NCBI GenBank assembly: GCA_964291545.2
Contig: OZ219861.1
Location: forward strand, 1,240,001 to 1,304,000
Length of the DNA: 64,000 bases
Direction of reading: 5' to 3'
From: G963667675 sp964291545
GTDB taxonomy: Bacteria > Chloroflexota > Dehalococcoidia > Lucifugimonadales > UBA3495
Below, piece after piece: positions 45,322-53,355 of the stretch. Both the position numbers and the translations under genes were made by a program. Under the pieces are notes generated by a model. It searched no databases. It saw only the letters and a program-made list of their open reading frames with translations, and had not been told where the DNA came from. How positions within the stretch are numbered: the first letter of the stretch is position 1; each line of letters begins with the position of its first letter.

Positions 45322-45389
45322 CCCTCGCGACCGCCAGACGAGACGGGGCGGGGAACGTTGATTGACGCGGGATTCAGGAATATGACTGC

Positions 45390-45478
45390 TGGCGGAGAGA
45401 GTGGGATTCGAACCCACGATACCCAAAGAGTATACCGGTTTTCGAGACCGGCGCTTTCGTCCGCTCAGCCATCTCTCC
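45390..45478 (-). tRNA. tRNA-Ser (anticodon CGA)
   Basis: On the minus strand the sequence folds as a serine tRNA with a long variable arm. Acceptor stem GGAGAGA/TCTCTCC, anticodon loop CTCGAAA in a CCGGT/ACCGG stem (anticodon CGA, reading UCG), a variable arm, and a T-loop GTTCGAATC. The 3' CCA is encoded (TGG at 45390-45392 on the plus strand). Confidence 0.96.
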
Positions 45479-45705
45479 GTAGCGACGCTGCGGCCAGAAT
45501 ATTATAGCGTCTGAATTCCATTCAAGCACGATTTACTAGGCGCGGACGGGAAATACTTTCGCGGCGGCCGCCGCCCTGGGACCGACCTGCGGTCTCGCGT
45601 AACCTGCCCGGCGGGAGCGCCTCCGCCGCGGCGACGAAAGCGGGCTTATAATTGGCCGGGTGGTTGAGTTTTCCAAGCGTTGACCTGGGATTGGGGGCGG
45701 CCAAT

Positions 45706-46062
45706 ATGATTACCGGCGTTGTGGGCGTGACTATCTGGACGGACGACCTGGAGCCGATGTTCAGCTTCTACCACGACCTGTTGAGGCTGCCCCTGCATTC
45801 CCGGCATGACGACTTCATCGCCTTCGAACTGGGCGACGTGCGATTTAACATCGGACTGCACGGCCAGGTTAGCGGAGTCTCCCGGGACCCGTTTCGGTTT
45901 ATGCCGCATTTGGGAGTGGATGACATACACCAGGAGTTCCAGAGGTTGAAAGAGGATGGCGTGGAGTTCATCCGCCCGCCGGAGCAGGAGCACTGGGGAG
46001 GCTGGATCGCCACGCTAAAGGACCCCGACGGCAACGTGCTGCAGTTGCTGCAGTTGCCTTGA
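45706..46062 (+). CDS. VOC family (glyoxalase/bleomycin-resistance-fold) protein
   Basis: A 118-residue vicinal-oxygen-chelate domain: MITGVVGVTIWTDDLEPMFS, FYHDLLRLPL, LGVDDIHQEFQRLKEDGVEF and ATLKDPDGNVLQLLQ. Family proteins bind a metal and act as dioxygenases, isomerases or resistance proteins; this one has a His and Glu set (GLHGQ, PEQE) compatible with binding, but the function is open. The ATG at 45706 is preferred to an upstream TTG at 45652. It is convergent with queA, whose 3' end is 9 bp away. Confidence 0.88.
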   Translation: MITGVVGVTIWTDDLEPMFSFYHDLLRLPLHSRHDDFIAFELGDVRFNIGLHGQVSGVSRDPFRFMPHLGVDDIHQEFQRLKEDGVEFIRPPEQEHWGGWIATLKDPDGNVLQLLQLP

Positions 46063-46071
46063 CGGGCGCTG

Positions 46072-47142
46072 CTACAAGATGAGCATTGCGTCGCCGAAAG
46101 AGTAGAACCGGTAGCCGCGTTCTATGGCTTCCCGGTACGCCCGCAGCATCAATTCTCGACCGGACTCCACCGATGGTTCGTTCTCGGCGAAGGCCGAGAC
46201 CAGCATCAACAGGGTGGACCGGGGCAGGTGAAAGTTGGTGATCATGGCGTCGACCAACCGGAAGCTGTGTCCCGGCAGGATGTAAAGGCCGGCCTGGCCG
46301 CTGACGGACGCGATTTGGTCCTTCCCCTGTTCCGTCATTAGCTGGGCCGTCTGCTCCAATACCCGCACGGTGGTGGTCCCCACGGCGATAATCCGGCGAC
46401 CCTCGTTTCGCGCGCAGTTCAAAGCGACGGCTGCTTCCGGCCCCAGTTCGAAATACTCGGTGTGTATCTCGTGAGCCGCGGGGTCTTCGCCCTTGACTGG
46501 GCGGAAGGTGTCCAGCCCAACGTGGAGGGTCACGAAGGCCAATTCAACTCCCTGCTCTTGGAGTGCGCCCATCAAGTCCGGGGTGAAGTGCAGCCCCGCC
46601 GTGGGAGCAGCGGCGCTGCCGGGCTCCCTGGCATAGACCGTCTGGTACCGCTCCGGGTCTGCAAGCCGTTGGTGGATGTAGGGCGGCAGCGGCATCTGCC
46701 CCAGCGCATCGATGCCCTCCTCGGAGCTAAGGCGGACGCTCTTGACGCCGTCGGCGCGCCCAGCCAGTACCTCCACCTCCAAGGTTGGCTGAAGGTCCAA
46801 GTCTGCCGGTACGACAACAACCTTGGCTCCGGGCCGGAGGCTGCGGCCCGGTTGCCCCAGGGCTTGCCATACGCCTGGGCCTTCTCTTCGCAGGAGGAGC
46901 AGTTCCACCTTGCCCCCGGTGTCCTGCCGGCGGCCGTACAGGCGGGCGGGTATGACCCGGCTCTGGTTGAACACCATTACGTCGCCGGGCTGGACGTACT
47001 CGGCGATGTCGAGGAATTGCCGGTGTTCGATGCGGCCCGAGGCGCGGTTGAGGGCCAGCAGCCTGGAGGAGTCCCTGGGTTCGATGGGGGTCTGGGCGAT
47101 GAGTTCCGGGGGGAGATGGTAGTCGAAGTCGCTGGTGCGCAT
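46072..47142 (-). CDS. queA: S-adenosylmethionine:tRNA ribosyltransferase-isomerase
   Basis: A 356-residue QueA, which adds the ribosyl part of SAM to preQ1 in tRNA during queuosine synthesis. Family marks are FDYHLPPELIAQTPIEPRDSSRLL, DIAEYVQPGDVMVFNQSRVIPARL, GGKVELLLLR, TAGLHFTP and LHVGLDTFRPV. It is full length. The region upstream (47143-47383) is repeat-rich, and no other queuosine gene (tgt, queC-F) is adjacent. The start is ATG with a weak purine-rich site. Confidence 0.97.
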   Translation of the reverse strand: MRTSDFDYHLPPELIAQTPIEPRDSSRLLALNRASGRIEHRQFLDIAEYVQPGDVMVFNQSRVIPARLYGRRQDTGGKVELLLLRREGPGVWQALGQPGRSLRPGAKVVVVPADLDLQPTLEVEVLAGRADGVKSVRLSSEEGIDALGQMPLPPYIHQRLADPERYQTVYAREPGSAAAPTAGLHFTPDLMGALQEQGVELAFVTLHVGLDTFRPVKGEDPAAHEIHTEYFELGPEAAVALNCARNEGRRIIAVGTTTVRVLEQTAQLMTEQGKDQIASVSGQAGLYILPGHSFRLVDAMITNFHLPRSTLLMLVSAFAENEPSVESGRELMLRAYREAIERGYRFYSFGDAMLIL

Positions 47143-47250
47143 TTTGGAGACGCTGTTAGCCTTCGGCGGTCAAGAGAGCCTGGCCGCGGCTGGATTCACC
47201 TGGCAGGGGGTTGGGACGTTCTGTGGAATCCAACGATTTTGGTGCCGGGA

Positions 47251-47290
47251 GATTTGAGATTCCTCGTCGCAGGCTCCTCGGAATGACAGA
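47251..47290. repeat. Dispersed repeat, family B, with partial tandem copies
   Basis: GAGATTCCTCGTCGC...CTCCTCGGAATGACAG is followed at once by shortened half-copies (AGGCTCCTCGGAATGACAG at about 47296-47314 and a more degenerate one to about 47340). It lies upstream of queA. Confidence 0.75.
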
Positions 47291-47338
47291 GATGGAGGCT
47301 CCTCGGAATGACAGTGTCGGAGGCTCATCGGGGTGGCA

Positions 47339-47358
47339 GGGCGAAAGATTTTTCGCCC
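47339..47358. repeat. Palindromic element, family D
   Basis: GGGCGAAA and TTTCGCCC form a perfect 8-bp stem around GATT, continuing to CCTACGAG. The form CAGGGCGAAAGATTTTTCGC is a common dispersed bacterial element rather than a terminator. Confidence 0.6.
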
Positions 47359-47383
47359 CTACGAGTAGGAGTGGCACGGGCGG

Positions 47384-48271
47384 TTAGGAGCCGTGGATGC
47401 TGATGCGGGCGGCGGTCAGGGTGTTGACCAAGAGCATGGCGATGGTCATGGGACCGACGCCGCCGGGCACGGGGGTGATGGCTTCAGCCAGCTGGGACAC
47501 CGGTTCGAAGTCCACGTCCCCTTCCAGCCGGTAGCCTCGCTTGCGGTTGGGGTCGTCCACCCGGTTGATGCCGACGTCGATGACCACGGCGCCGTCCTTG
47601 ACCATGTCGGCGGTGACGGCGTTGGGGCGGCCCATGGCGGCTACCACTACGTCCGCCTGCCGGGTCATACCGGCCAGGTCCTTGGTGCGGGTGTGGCAGA
47701 CGGTGACAGTGGCGTTGCCCCCCGCCTGCCGCTGCATCAGAAGTATGGCCAGGGGCTTGCCCACGATGTCGCTGCGGCCGCAAATGACGACGTTGCGGCC
47801 GGCGGGGTCGTAGCCGTTGCGCAGCAGCAATTCACGGATGCCGGCGGGGGTGCAGGGAACGAAGGTGGCCCGCCCCTGGGCCAGCCTGCCCAGGTTGAAG
47901 GGGTGGATACCGTCCACGTCCTTGGCGGGGTTGACGGCCTCTATGGTCTTCTGCTGGTCGATGTGAGGCGGCAGTGGAAGCTGCACCAGGATGCCGTGGA
48001 ATTTGGAATCATTGTTCAGCCGTTCCAGCAATACCAGAAGGTCTTCTTGGGACGTGTCGGCCGGCAACTCGAAGGTCTCGCTGAACATGCCTACCTCGTC
48101 GCAGGCGCGCCGCTTGTTGCGGACATAGACGGCGGACGCGGGGTCATCGCCCACCAGCACGGCTGCCAGACCGGGAGAGACCTGGTGCTTCTGCTGTATC
48201 TCGGCGACGCCCGCGGCTACTTCGCCGCGAATCTCTTTGGCCACCGCCGAGCCATCTAGAATTTTCGCCAT
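47384..48271 (-). CDS. folD: Bifunctional methylenetetrahydrofolate dehydrogenase/cyclohydrolase FolD
   Basis: A 295-residue FolD converting methylene-THF to formyl-THF. Catalytic Lys is in AVYVRNKRRACDEVGM; the family signatures PLPPHIDQ, AKDVDGIHPFNLG and VVICGRSDIVGKPLAILL plus the C-terminal TPVPGGVGPMTIAML are intact. Although an open frame continues upstream to 48862, the start at MAKILDGSAVA is chosen because it gives the normal FolD N-terminus and the extension would lie antisense to the start of the next gene. Confidence 0.97.
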   Translation of the reverse strand: MAKILDGSAVAKEIRGEVAAGVAEIQQKHQVSPGLAAVLVGDDPASAVYVRNKRRACDEVGMFSETFELPADTSQEDLLVLLERLNNDSKFHGILVQLPLPPHIDQQKTIEAVNPAKDVDGIHPFNLGRLAQGRATFVPCTPAGIRELLLRNGYDPAGRNVVICGRSDIVGKPLAILLMQRQAGGNATVTVCHTRTKDLAGMTRQADVVVAAMGRPNAVTADMVKDGAVVIDVGINRVDDPNRKRGYRLEGDVDFEPVSQLAEAITPVPGGVGPMTIAMLLVNTLTAARISIHGS

Positions 48272-48484
48272 CTCGACTATGCCTGCTTTCGAATCTGTTA
48301 GAGAGCCAGGGTAATCAGCTACCTGTGAACGCTGCATTGCCCCTGTAAGTGTGACTCTGGAGAACCTCGGGGCAATTCTAGCAGGCGTCCAATTCACCGG
48401 CAACGAGGACCGGCTGCTCTTGAGCGCCGCTGCCTGGATGTTAGAATCGCTGCATCTCTCAAGAACCATGAAGGGCGGTGAGCT

Positions 48485-49966
48485 ATGCCCGGTTTGTCCA
48501 AGTCCAGGTTCCAGTCCGGCCTCCAATGTCTGAAACGGCTCTACCTGGACTGCTACAACCGTGATCTGGCAGACCCCATCGGCCCGGCACAACAGGCGGT
48601 GTTCGACACCGGCAACGCGGTGGGCGAGAAGGCGAGACAGCGCTTTCCCGGCGGCAGACTGGTGGAGGAATCGCACCTGGAGCACGGCCGGGCCGTGGAA
48701 ACGACCCGGACCCTGCTGGCCGACGGGTCGATACCATCCCTGTACGAGGCGGCGGTGACCTTCGAGAGCATCAGGACCCGTTTCGACGTCTTGGTGCGTC
48801 GGGGAAGGCAGAGGTTCGACCTGGTGGAGGTGAAGTCGTCCACAAGCGTGAAAGAGGAGCACATCACCGACGTGGCAATCCAGCTATACGCAGCCGAGGG
48901 CTCCGGCATCGCTCTAGACAGGGCCTATTTGATGCACCTGAACCGGGAGTACGTTTACCTCGGCGGGGAGCATGACTTGGAGCAGTTGTTCACGCTGGCG
49001 GACATTACTGAGGAAGCTAGGGAGTATGCGGCGCAAGGCGTCCCCGCCGCGTTGGAGGCGATGTGGGAGACGCTGGAACTGGACGCGGCGCCGGACATTG
49101 ACACCGGCAAGCACTGCAAGAAGCCGTACACGTGCTCATTTTTCGGTCACTGCCACCAAGGTGAACCGGAGCATTCGGTGATGCAGTTGCCGCGGCTGAG
49201 CGATAGGCTGTTGGAGCGGTTGAAGGGCGCAGGAATTCGCAGCATAGGAGACATCCCGCCGGACCTAGCCGGTTTGAACGCTATGCAGACTCGGATTCGC
49301 GAATCCGTTGTGGACGGACGCCCCTACGTCAGCCCAGGCCTGCGCCGCAGCTTGGAAGAAATTGCGCTGCCCGCCAGCTTCCTGGACTTCGAGACCGTCA
49401 ACCCGGGGATTCCCATCTACATTGGGACCAGACCCTATGAGAGGATACCCTTCCAGTGGTCTTTGCATGTTGCGGATGACTCAGGGGAGTCAACTCACAA
49501 GGAGTTTCTCAATCACGACGGCCATGACCCCAGGGAGCGGTTCGCCGCCAGCTTGCTGGATGCGTTGCCCGGCTCCGGCTCCATCGTAGCCTATTCGCCC
49601 TACGAGAAGAGCGTCATCAACGAATTGGCGGAGGCGCTGCCCCGGTACCGGGACGGCCTGCTGGCCCTGACGCCCCGGATCGTCGACCTGATGAAGGTGG
49701 TGCAGGGCAACTACTACCATCCGGGGTTTCACGGCAGCTTTTCCATCAAGTCGGTGCTGCCTGCCCTGGCGCCCGGTTTTGGCTACGACGAGTTGGAGGT
49801 GCAGGAGGGCCTGGCGGCCTCGGCCGCCTACGCTCGACTGGTGACCGGCGATGTGCCTGAGGATGAGGCGGCGGAGGCGCGGGAAGCGCTGCTAGCCTAC
49901 TGCAAGCGGGACACGGAGGCGATGGTGCGGGTGTACCAACGGCTGCTGGATGAGGCGGGTGGATAG
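48485..49966 (+). CDS. DUF2779 protein with Cas4/RecB-like and exonuclease-like domains
   Basis: A 493-residue protein with two nuclease-type parts. The N-terminal third has LSKSRFQSGLQCLKRLYL, the PD-(D/E)xK motif RFDVLVRRG...FDLVEVKSST (about residues 97-120) and a later cysteine set (KHCKKPYTCSFFGHC, about 209-223) that with the N-terminal Cys could hold a Cas4-type iron-sulfur cluster. The C-terminal part (about 300-490, the DUF2779 region) has FLDFETVNPG, IVAYSPYEKSVI, IVDLMKVV and YCKRDTEAMVRVYQ, the acidic pattern of DEDD exonucleases. No CRISPR or recombination gene is nearby. GGTGAG precedes the ATG. Confidence 0.82.
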   Translation: MPGLSKSRFQSGLQCLKRLYLDCYNRDLADPIGPAQQAVFDTGNAVGEKARQRFPGGRLVEESHLEHGRAVETTRTLLADGSIPSLYEAAVTFESIRTRFDVLVRRGRQRFDLVEVKSSTSVKEEHITDVAIQLYAAEGSGIALDRAYLMHLNREYVYLGGEHDLEQLFTLADITEEAREYAAQGVPAALEAMWETLELDAAPDIDTGKHCKKPYTCSFFGHCHQGEPEHSVMQLPRLSDRLLERLKGAGIRSIGDIPPDLAGLNAMQTRIRESVVDGRPYVSPGLRRSLEEIALPASFLDFETVNPGIPIYIGTRPYERIPFQWSLHVADDSGESTHKEFLNHDGHDPRERFAASLLDALPGSGSIVAYSPYEKSVINELAEALPRYRDGLLALTPRIVDLMKVVQGNYYHPGFHGSFSIKSVLPALAPGFGYDELEVQEGLAASAAYARLVTGDVPEDEAAEAREALLAYCKRDTEAMVRVYQRLLDEAGG

Positions 49967-50183
49967 TGAGGAGTGGCTGTAGTTTTCGCCAATATCGAAC
50001 ACCATCAATATGAGGAACCGACGAAGTTGGATTCATGATGAGCCAGAAATGGCTCAAAGAGAAAAACGTGCTAACATGGGGCGACATCAGGGCACTCCAG
50101 CCATAGACCCCACAACGATGCATGGTAAGTCAGCAGTGGCTCCGCATAACACCGCCGCATAACACCGCAGAAGGAGTAGAGTC

Positions 50184-51131
50184 ATGCCGCTGGATCCTCA
50201 GGCGCAAGCAGTGTTGGACCAAATGGCGGCCATGGGGCTTCCGCCCGCCCATACGGTGTCGCCGGAAGAGGCCAGGATAAACCTGAACGCCAGGCCCAGG
50301 TCGCCGGGGCCTGAGATGGCAAAGGTGGAGGACAGGGTAATTCCGGGCGACGGGCCGGACATCCCGGTGCGCATCTATACCCCACACGGCAGCGGCCCCT
50401 TCCCCGGCATGGTGTGGTTCCACGGCGGCGGCTGGGTGGTGGGAAACCTGGACACGGCCGACGGCAACGCCCGGCACGTGGCCGCAGGCGCTGGATGCGT
50501 GGTGGTGTCAGTGGGCTATCGCCTGGCCCCGGAGGACAAGTTCCCCGCCGCGGCCGATGACAGCTACGCGGCAACGCGGTGGGTAGCCGAGAACGCAGCG
50601 AGCATCGGCGTCGACCCGGCTCGCATAGCGGTGGGCGGGGACAGCGCCGGGGGCAACCTGGCCGCGGTGGTATCGTTGATGGCCAGGGACCGGGGAGGTC
50701 CGCCCCTGGTATTCCAGCTTATGGTCTACCCGGCGACGGAGCGGAACTTCGAGACCGAGTCTTGCCGGGAGAACGCCGACGGCTACCTGTTGACCACGGA
50801 CAGCATGAAGTGGTTTTGGGCCCACTATCTCAGTTCCGAGGAGGACGTGGCCAATCCCTACGCCGCGCCGATGGCCGCAGATGACTTGACGGGCCTGCCT
50901 CCGGCTTTGGTTATCACCGCGGAGTTCGACCCCCTGCGGGACGAGGGGGAGGCCTACGGGCGGCGGCTGCAAGAGGCAGGCGTCCCGGCCACCAACAGCC
51001 GGTACGACGGCATGATCCACGGCTTCTTCAGCATGTCTCTGGTCATCGACAAAGGAAGAGAGGCCGTCTTGGAGGCTTCGGCAGCTTTGAGGGCAGCCTT
51101 TGCAGCCAAGGAACGCAGCACAGCCGGCTGA
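50184..51131 (+). CDS. Alpha/beta hydrolase, hormone-sensitive lipase family
   Basis: A 315-residue esterase/lipase. The oxyanion motif HGGGW begins at His80, the nucleophile elbow GGDSAGG puts Ser154 at the active site, Asp is in TAEFDPLRDEG and His in GMIHGFFSM. No signal peptide is seen. The start has GAAGGAG about eight bases upstream. It begins a plus-strand run with the cupin and GMC genes, probably for breakdown of an ester and alcohol substrate. Confidence 0.94.
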   Translation: MPLDPQAQAVLDQMAAMGLPPAHTVSPEEARINLNARPRSPGPEMAKVEDRVIPGDGPDIPVRIYTPHGSGPFPGMVWFHGGGWVVGNLDTADGNARHVAAGAGCVVVSVGYRLAPEDKFPAAADDSYAATRWVAENAASIGVDPARIAVGGDSAGGNLAAVVSLMARDRGGPPLVFQLMVYPATERNFETESCRENADGYLLTTDSMKWFWAHYLSSEEDVANPYAAPMAADDLTGLPPALVITAEFDPLRDEGEAYGRRLQEAGVPATNSRYDGMIHGFFSMSLVIDKGREAVLEASAALRAAFAAKERSTAG

Positions 51132-51149
51132 CGTACTGGAGTTTGAACG

Positions 51150-51485
51150 ATGACTGTGATGAGACTCTACTCAGGCGATGACGGCGAGTCGCACTTCGAG
51201 GAAATCGACCCCGCAAACAATCCCGGCTGGTTAGTCCTGCAACAGGCCACCGGCATCATGTTCAGGACGACCAGGGCCGGCTTTTTCGAAGACTATCACA
51301 ACGCTCCCAGGCGGCAGTACGTCATCTCTCTTTCCGGTGAGGCCGAAATCGGAGTGGCCGACGGCACCGTCTACAGGTCGGGGCCCGGAGACGCGACCTT
51401 GTGCGAAGACCTGACGGGCCACGGACACACATACCGGATCATAGGCGACCAGCACCGGGTCACCGCCATCATACACTTGGACTAG
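51150..51485 (+). CDS. Cupin-fold protein
   Basis: A 111-residue single-domain cupin. Motif 1-like GFFEDYHNAPRRQYVISLSGEA and motif 2-like GPGDATLCEDLTGHGHTYRII supply His, Glu and a second His pair that could bind a metal. It follows the hydrolase by 18 bp and is likely co-transcribed. Family members are isomerases, dioxygenases or sugar-binding proteins; no specific activity can be named. Confidence 0.85.
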   Translation: MTVMRLYSGDDGESHFEEIDPANNPGWLVLQQATGIMFRTTRAGFFEDYHNAPRRQYVISLSGEAEIGVADGTVYRSGPGDATLCEDLTGHGHTYRIIGDQHRVTAIIHLD

Positions 51486-51642
51486 CGCTCCCGGCCGGCA
51501 TTAATCCGTTCTTGGTCAAGACTATCCACGCCTGGAGTGCCAGCCGTCGGCAGAGTAGCGCTGCTCTCCGGAATAGGGCCTGGGATAGCCTCACCCCCGG
51601 CGACTTGAGAATAAGCGGTCAGACCCACATGGAGGAGCACGA

Positions 51643-53193
51643 GTGAAGTACGACTACATCGTAATCGGCGCGGGGTCGGCGGGGGCTATCCTGGCCACCC
51701 GGCTGTCCGAGGACCCCAGCCGGTCGGTGCTGCTGCTGGAGGCGGGGCCGGACTATCCTGAATTTGCACACCTCCCAGACGACGTGAAGTTCGGCTACGC
51801 AACGGAAGCGGACGTAATGACCAGCGAGCACAACTGGCAGTTCATCGGCAAGGCCACCGAGGAAGCCGGTCCAATGATGGTGCCCAGGGGCAAAGTGACC
51901 GGCGGCTCCAGCGCCATCAACGGCCAGGTGTTCCTGCGCGGCGTGCCGGAGGACTATGATGGCTGGGCGTCCTTGGGCAACGACGAATGGACTTTCCCAA
52001 AGCTGCTCCCCTACTTCCGTAAAATCGAAAGCGACACGGACTACGGCACCGACGATTTCCACAACGCCGACGGTCCCATTGTGATGCACCGCTTCAAGCG
52101 GGAGGCCTGGCTTCCGCCCCAAACGGCTTTCTACGAGGCGGCCCGGGCTGCGGGGTTTGCCGACTGCCCGGACCACAACCACCCGGATTCCTGGGGGGTG
52201 GGCCCAATCCCGCTGAACAACCCCAACGGCATCCGCATGAGCACCGCCCTGGGCTACCTGGACCAGGCAAGGCACCGGTTGAACCTGACCATCAGGCCCA
52301 ACTGCACCGTGCATCGGCTGGTGTTCGAGGGCGCCCGCGCGGCCGGCGTGGAACTGGAGAGCGGGAGCGAGAAGTTCCTGGTGGAAGGCGACGAGATCAT
52401 TCTATCCGCCGGCGCCATCGGTTCTCCCCAGATATTGTTGCTCTCCGGCGTCGGACCGGCAGACCACCTGCGGGAGTTGGGCATACCGGTGGTCTTGGAC
52501 CGGCCCGGCGTAGGCCAGAACCTGCGGGACCATCCCGCCGCCTGGGTGACCTGGCGCACCAGGCCGGACTTTGCGCTGGACGGACTGGCGCCCAGGACGC
52601 AGCTAATGCTCCGCTATACGGCGGGGGGCTCGCATTTGCGCAACGACATGAAGGTGTCGATGCAGTCCTATGCCACGGCGCCGGTCAACCAAGGGGGAAA
52701 CCGGATGGCCCCCGTGGGCATCCGCATGATCGCCGGGGTTTACCTGGCCGAGGGGGCGGGGGAGTTGAAGCTTGCCTCCGCCGACCCCAACCAGCAGCCC
52801 GTATTGGAGTACCGCTTCCTGGAGAACGAGTTCGACCGGCAGCGCCTGCGGGAAGCGGTGCGGATTTGCGTGGGTTTGGGGGAGCACGAGGCCTTCAAGC
52901 ACATTATCCAGGAGTTGGTGGCGCCGGCCGACGCCGACCTGGCCTCGGACGAGGCGCTGGACCGGTGGCTCAGACGCGCCGTCACTACCTCTCAGCACAT
53001 CTCCGGCACCTGCAAGATGGGCCCGGCATCGGACGCCATGGCCGTGGTGGACCAGCGCGGCAGGGTCCACGGTCTGCAAGGGCTGAGGGTGGCGGACGCT
53101 TCGGTAATGCCCGACTGCGTCAGGGCCAATACCAACGTCACGGCCATGGTAATCGGCGAGCGGGTCTCAGACTTCATCATCCAGGGCTCTTAG
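51643..53193 (+). CDS. GMC family oxidoreductase
   Basis: A 516-residue FAD-dependent alcohol dehydrogenase/oxidase (glucose-methanol-choline family). Motifs: KYDYIVIGAGSAGAILATRL (FAD binding at the N-terminus), GGSSAINGQVFLRG, AGAIGSPQILLLSGVG and the C-terminal active-site HISGTCKMG with ANTNVTAMVIGER. The start is GTG at 51643, with GGAGG eight bases upstream. Substrate unknown. It sits between the cupin and an orphan molybdopterin subunit gene. Confidence 0.95.
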   Translation: MKYDYIVIGAGSAGAILATRLSEDPSRSVLLLEAGPDYPEFAHLPDDVKFGYATEADVMTSEHNWQFIGKATEEAGPMMVPRGKVTGGSSAINGQVFLRGVPEDYDGWASLGNDEWTFPKLLPYFRKIESDTDYGTDDFHNADGPIVMHRFKREAWLPPQTAFYEAARAAGFADCPDHNHPDSWGVGPIPLNNPNGIRMSTALGYLDQARHRLNLTIRPNCTVHRLVFEGARAAGVELESGSEKFLVEGDEIILSAGAIGSPQILLLSGVGPADHLRELGIPVVLDRPGVGQNLRDHPAAWVTWRTRPDFALDGLAPRTQLMLRYTAGGSHLRNDMKVSMQSYATAPVNQGGNRMAPVGIRMIAGVYLAEGAGELKLASADPNQQPVLEYRFLENEFDRQRLREAVRICVGLGEHEAFKHIIQELVAPADADLASDEALDRWLRRAVTTSQHISGTCKMGPASDAMAVVDQRGRVHGLQGLRVADASVMPDCVRANTNVTAMVIGERVSDFIIQGS

Positions 53194-53355
53194 AGCAATA
53201 AAGGGCGCGGCTGTGCCCGGCCCGTTGAGAACCGGCGGGCAGTGACGCCTGCGTCGCTTGATTCCGAGACTGCTGCAGTCTCATGCCGGACGCTTCGACA
53301 TGTGGTAAGTTATTGTCAACCTGGAGCGTGCCGGTACATTCCCAGGAGGAAGGCA

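Noticed and set aside
48272..48862. N-terminal extension of folD to 492 residues
   Set aside because: The added residues show no family resemblance and run antisense over the start of the DUF2779 gene. The internal ATG at 48271 gives a normal FolD.
50040..50055. Hairpin GAGCCA-GAAA-TGGCTC downstream of the DUF2779 gene
   Set aside because: Only six base pairs and no T-run, so not convincing as a terminator.
53313..53340. Promoter (TTGTCA, 16-base spacer, TACATT) before the orphan molybdopterin gene
   Set aside because: A start site would fall on the ribosome binding site of the GTG at 53356, so the match is probably chance.
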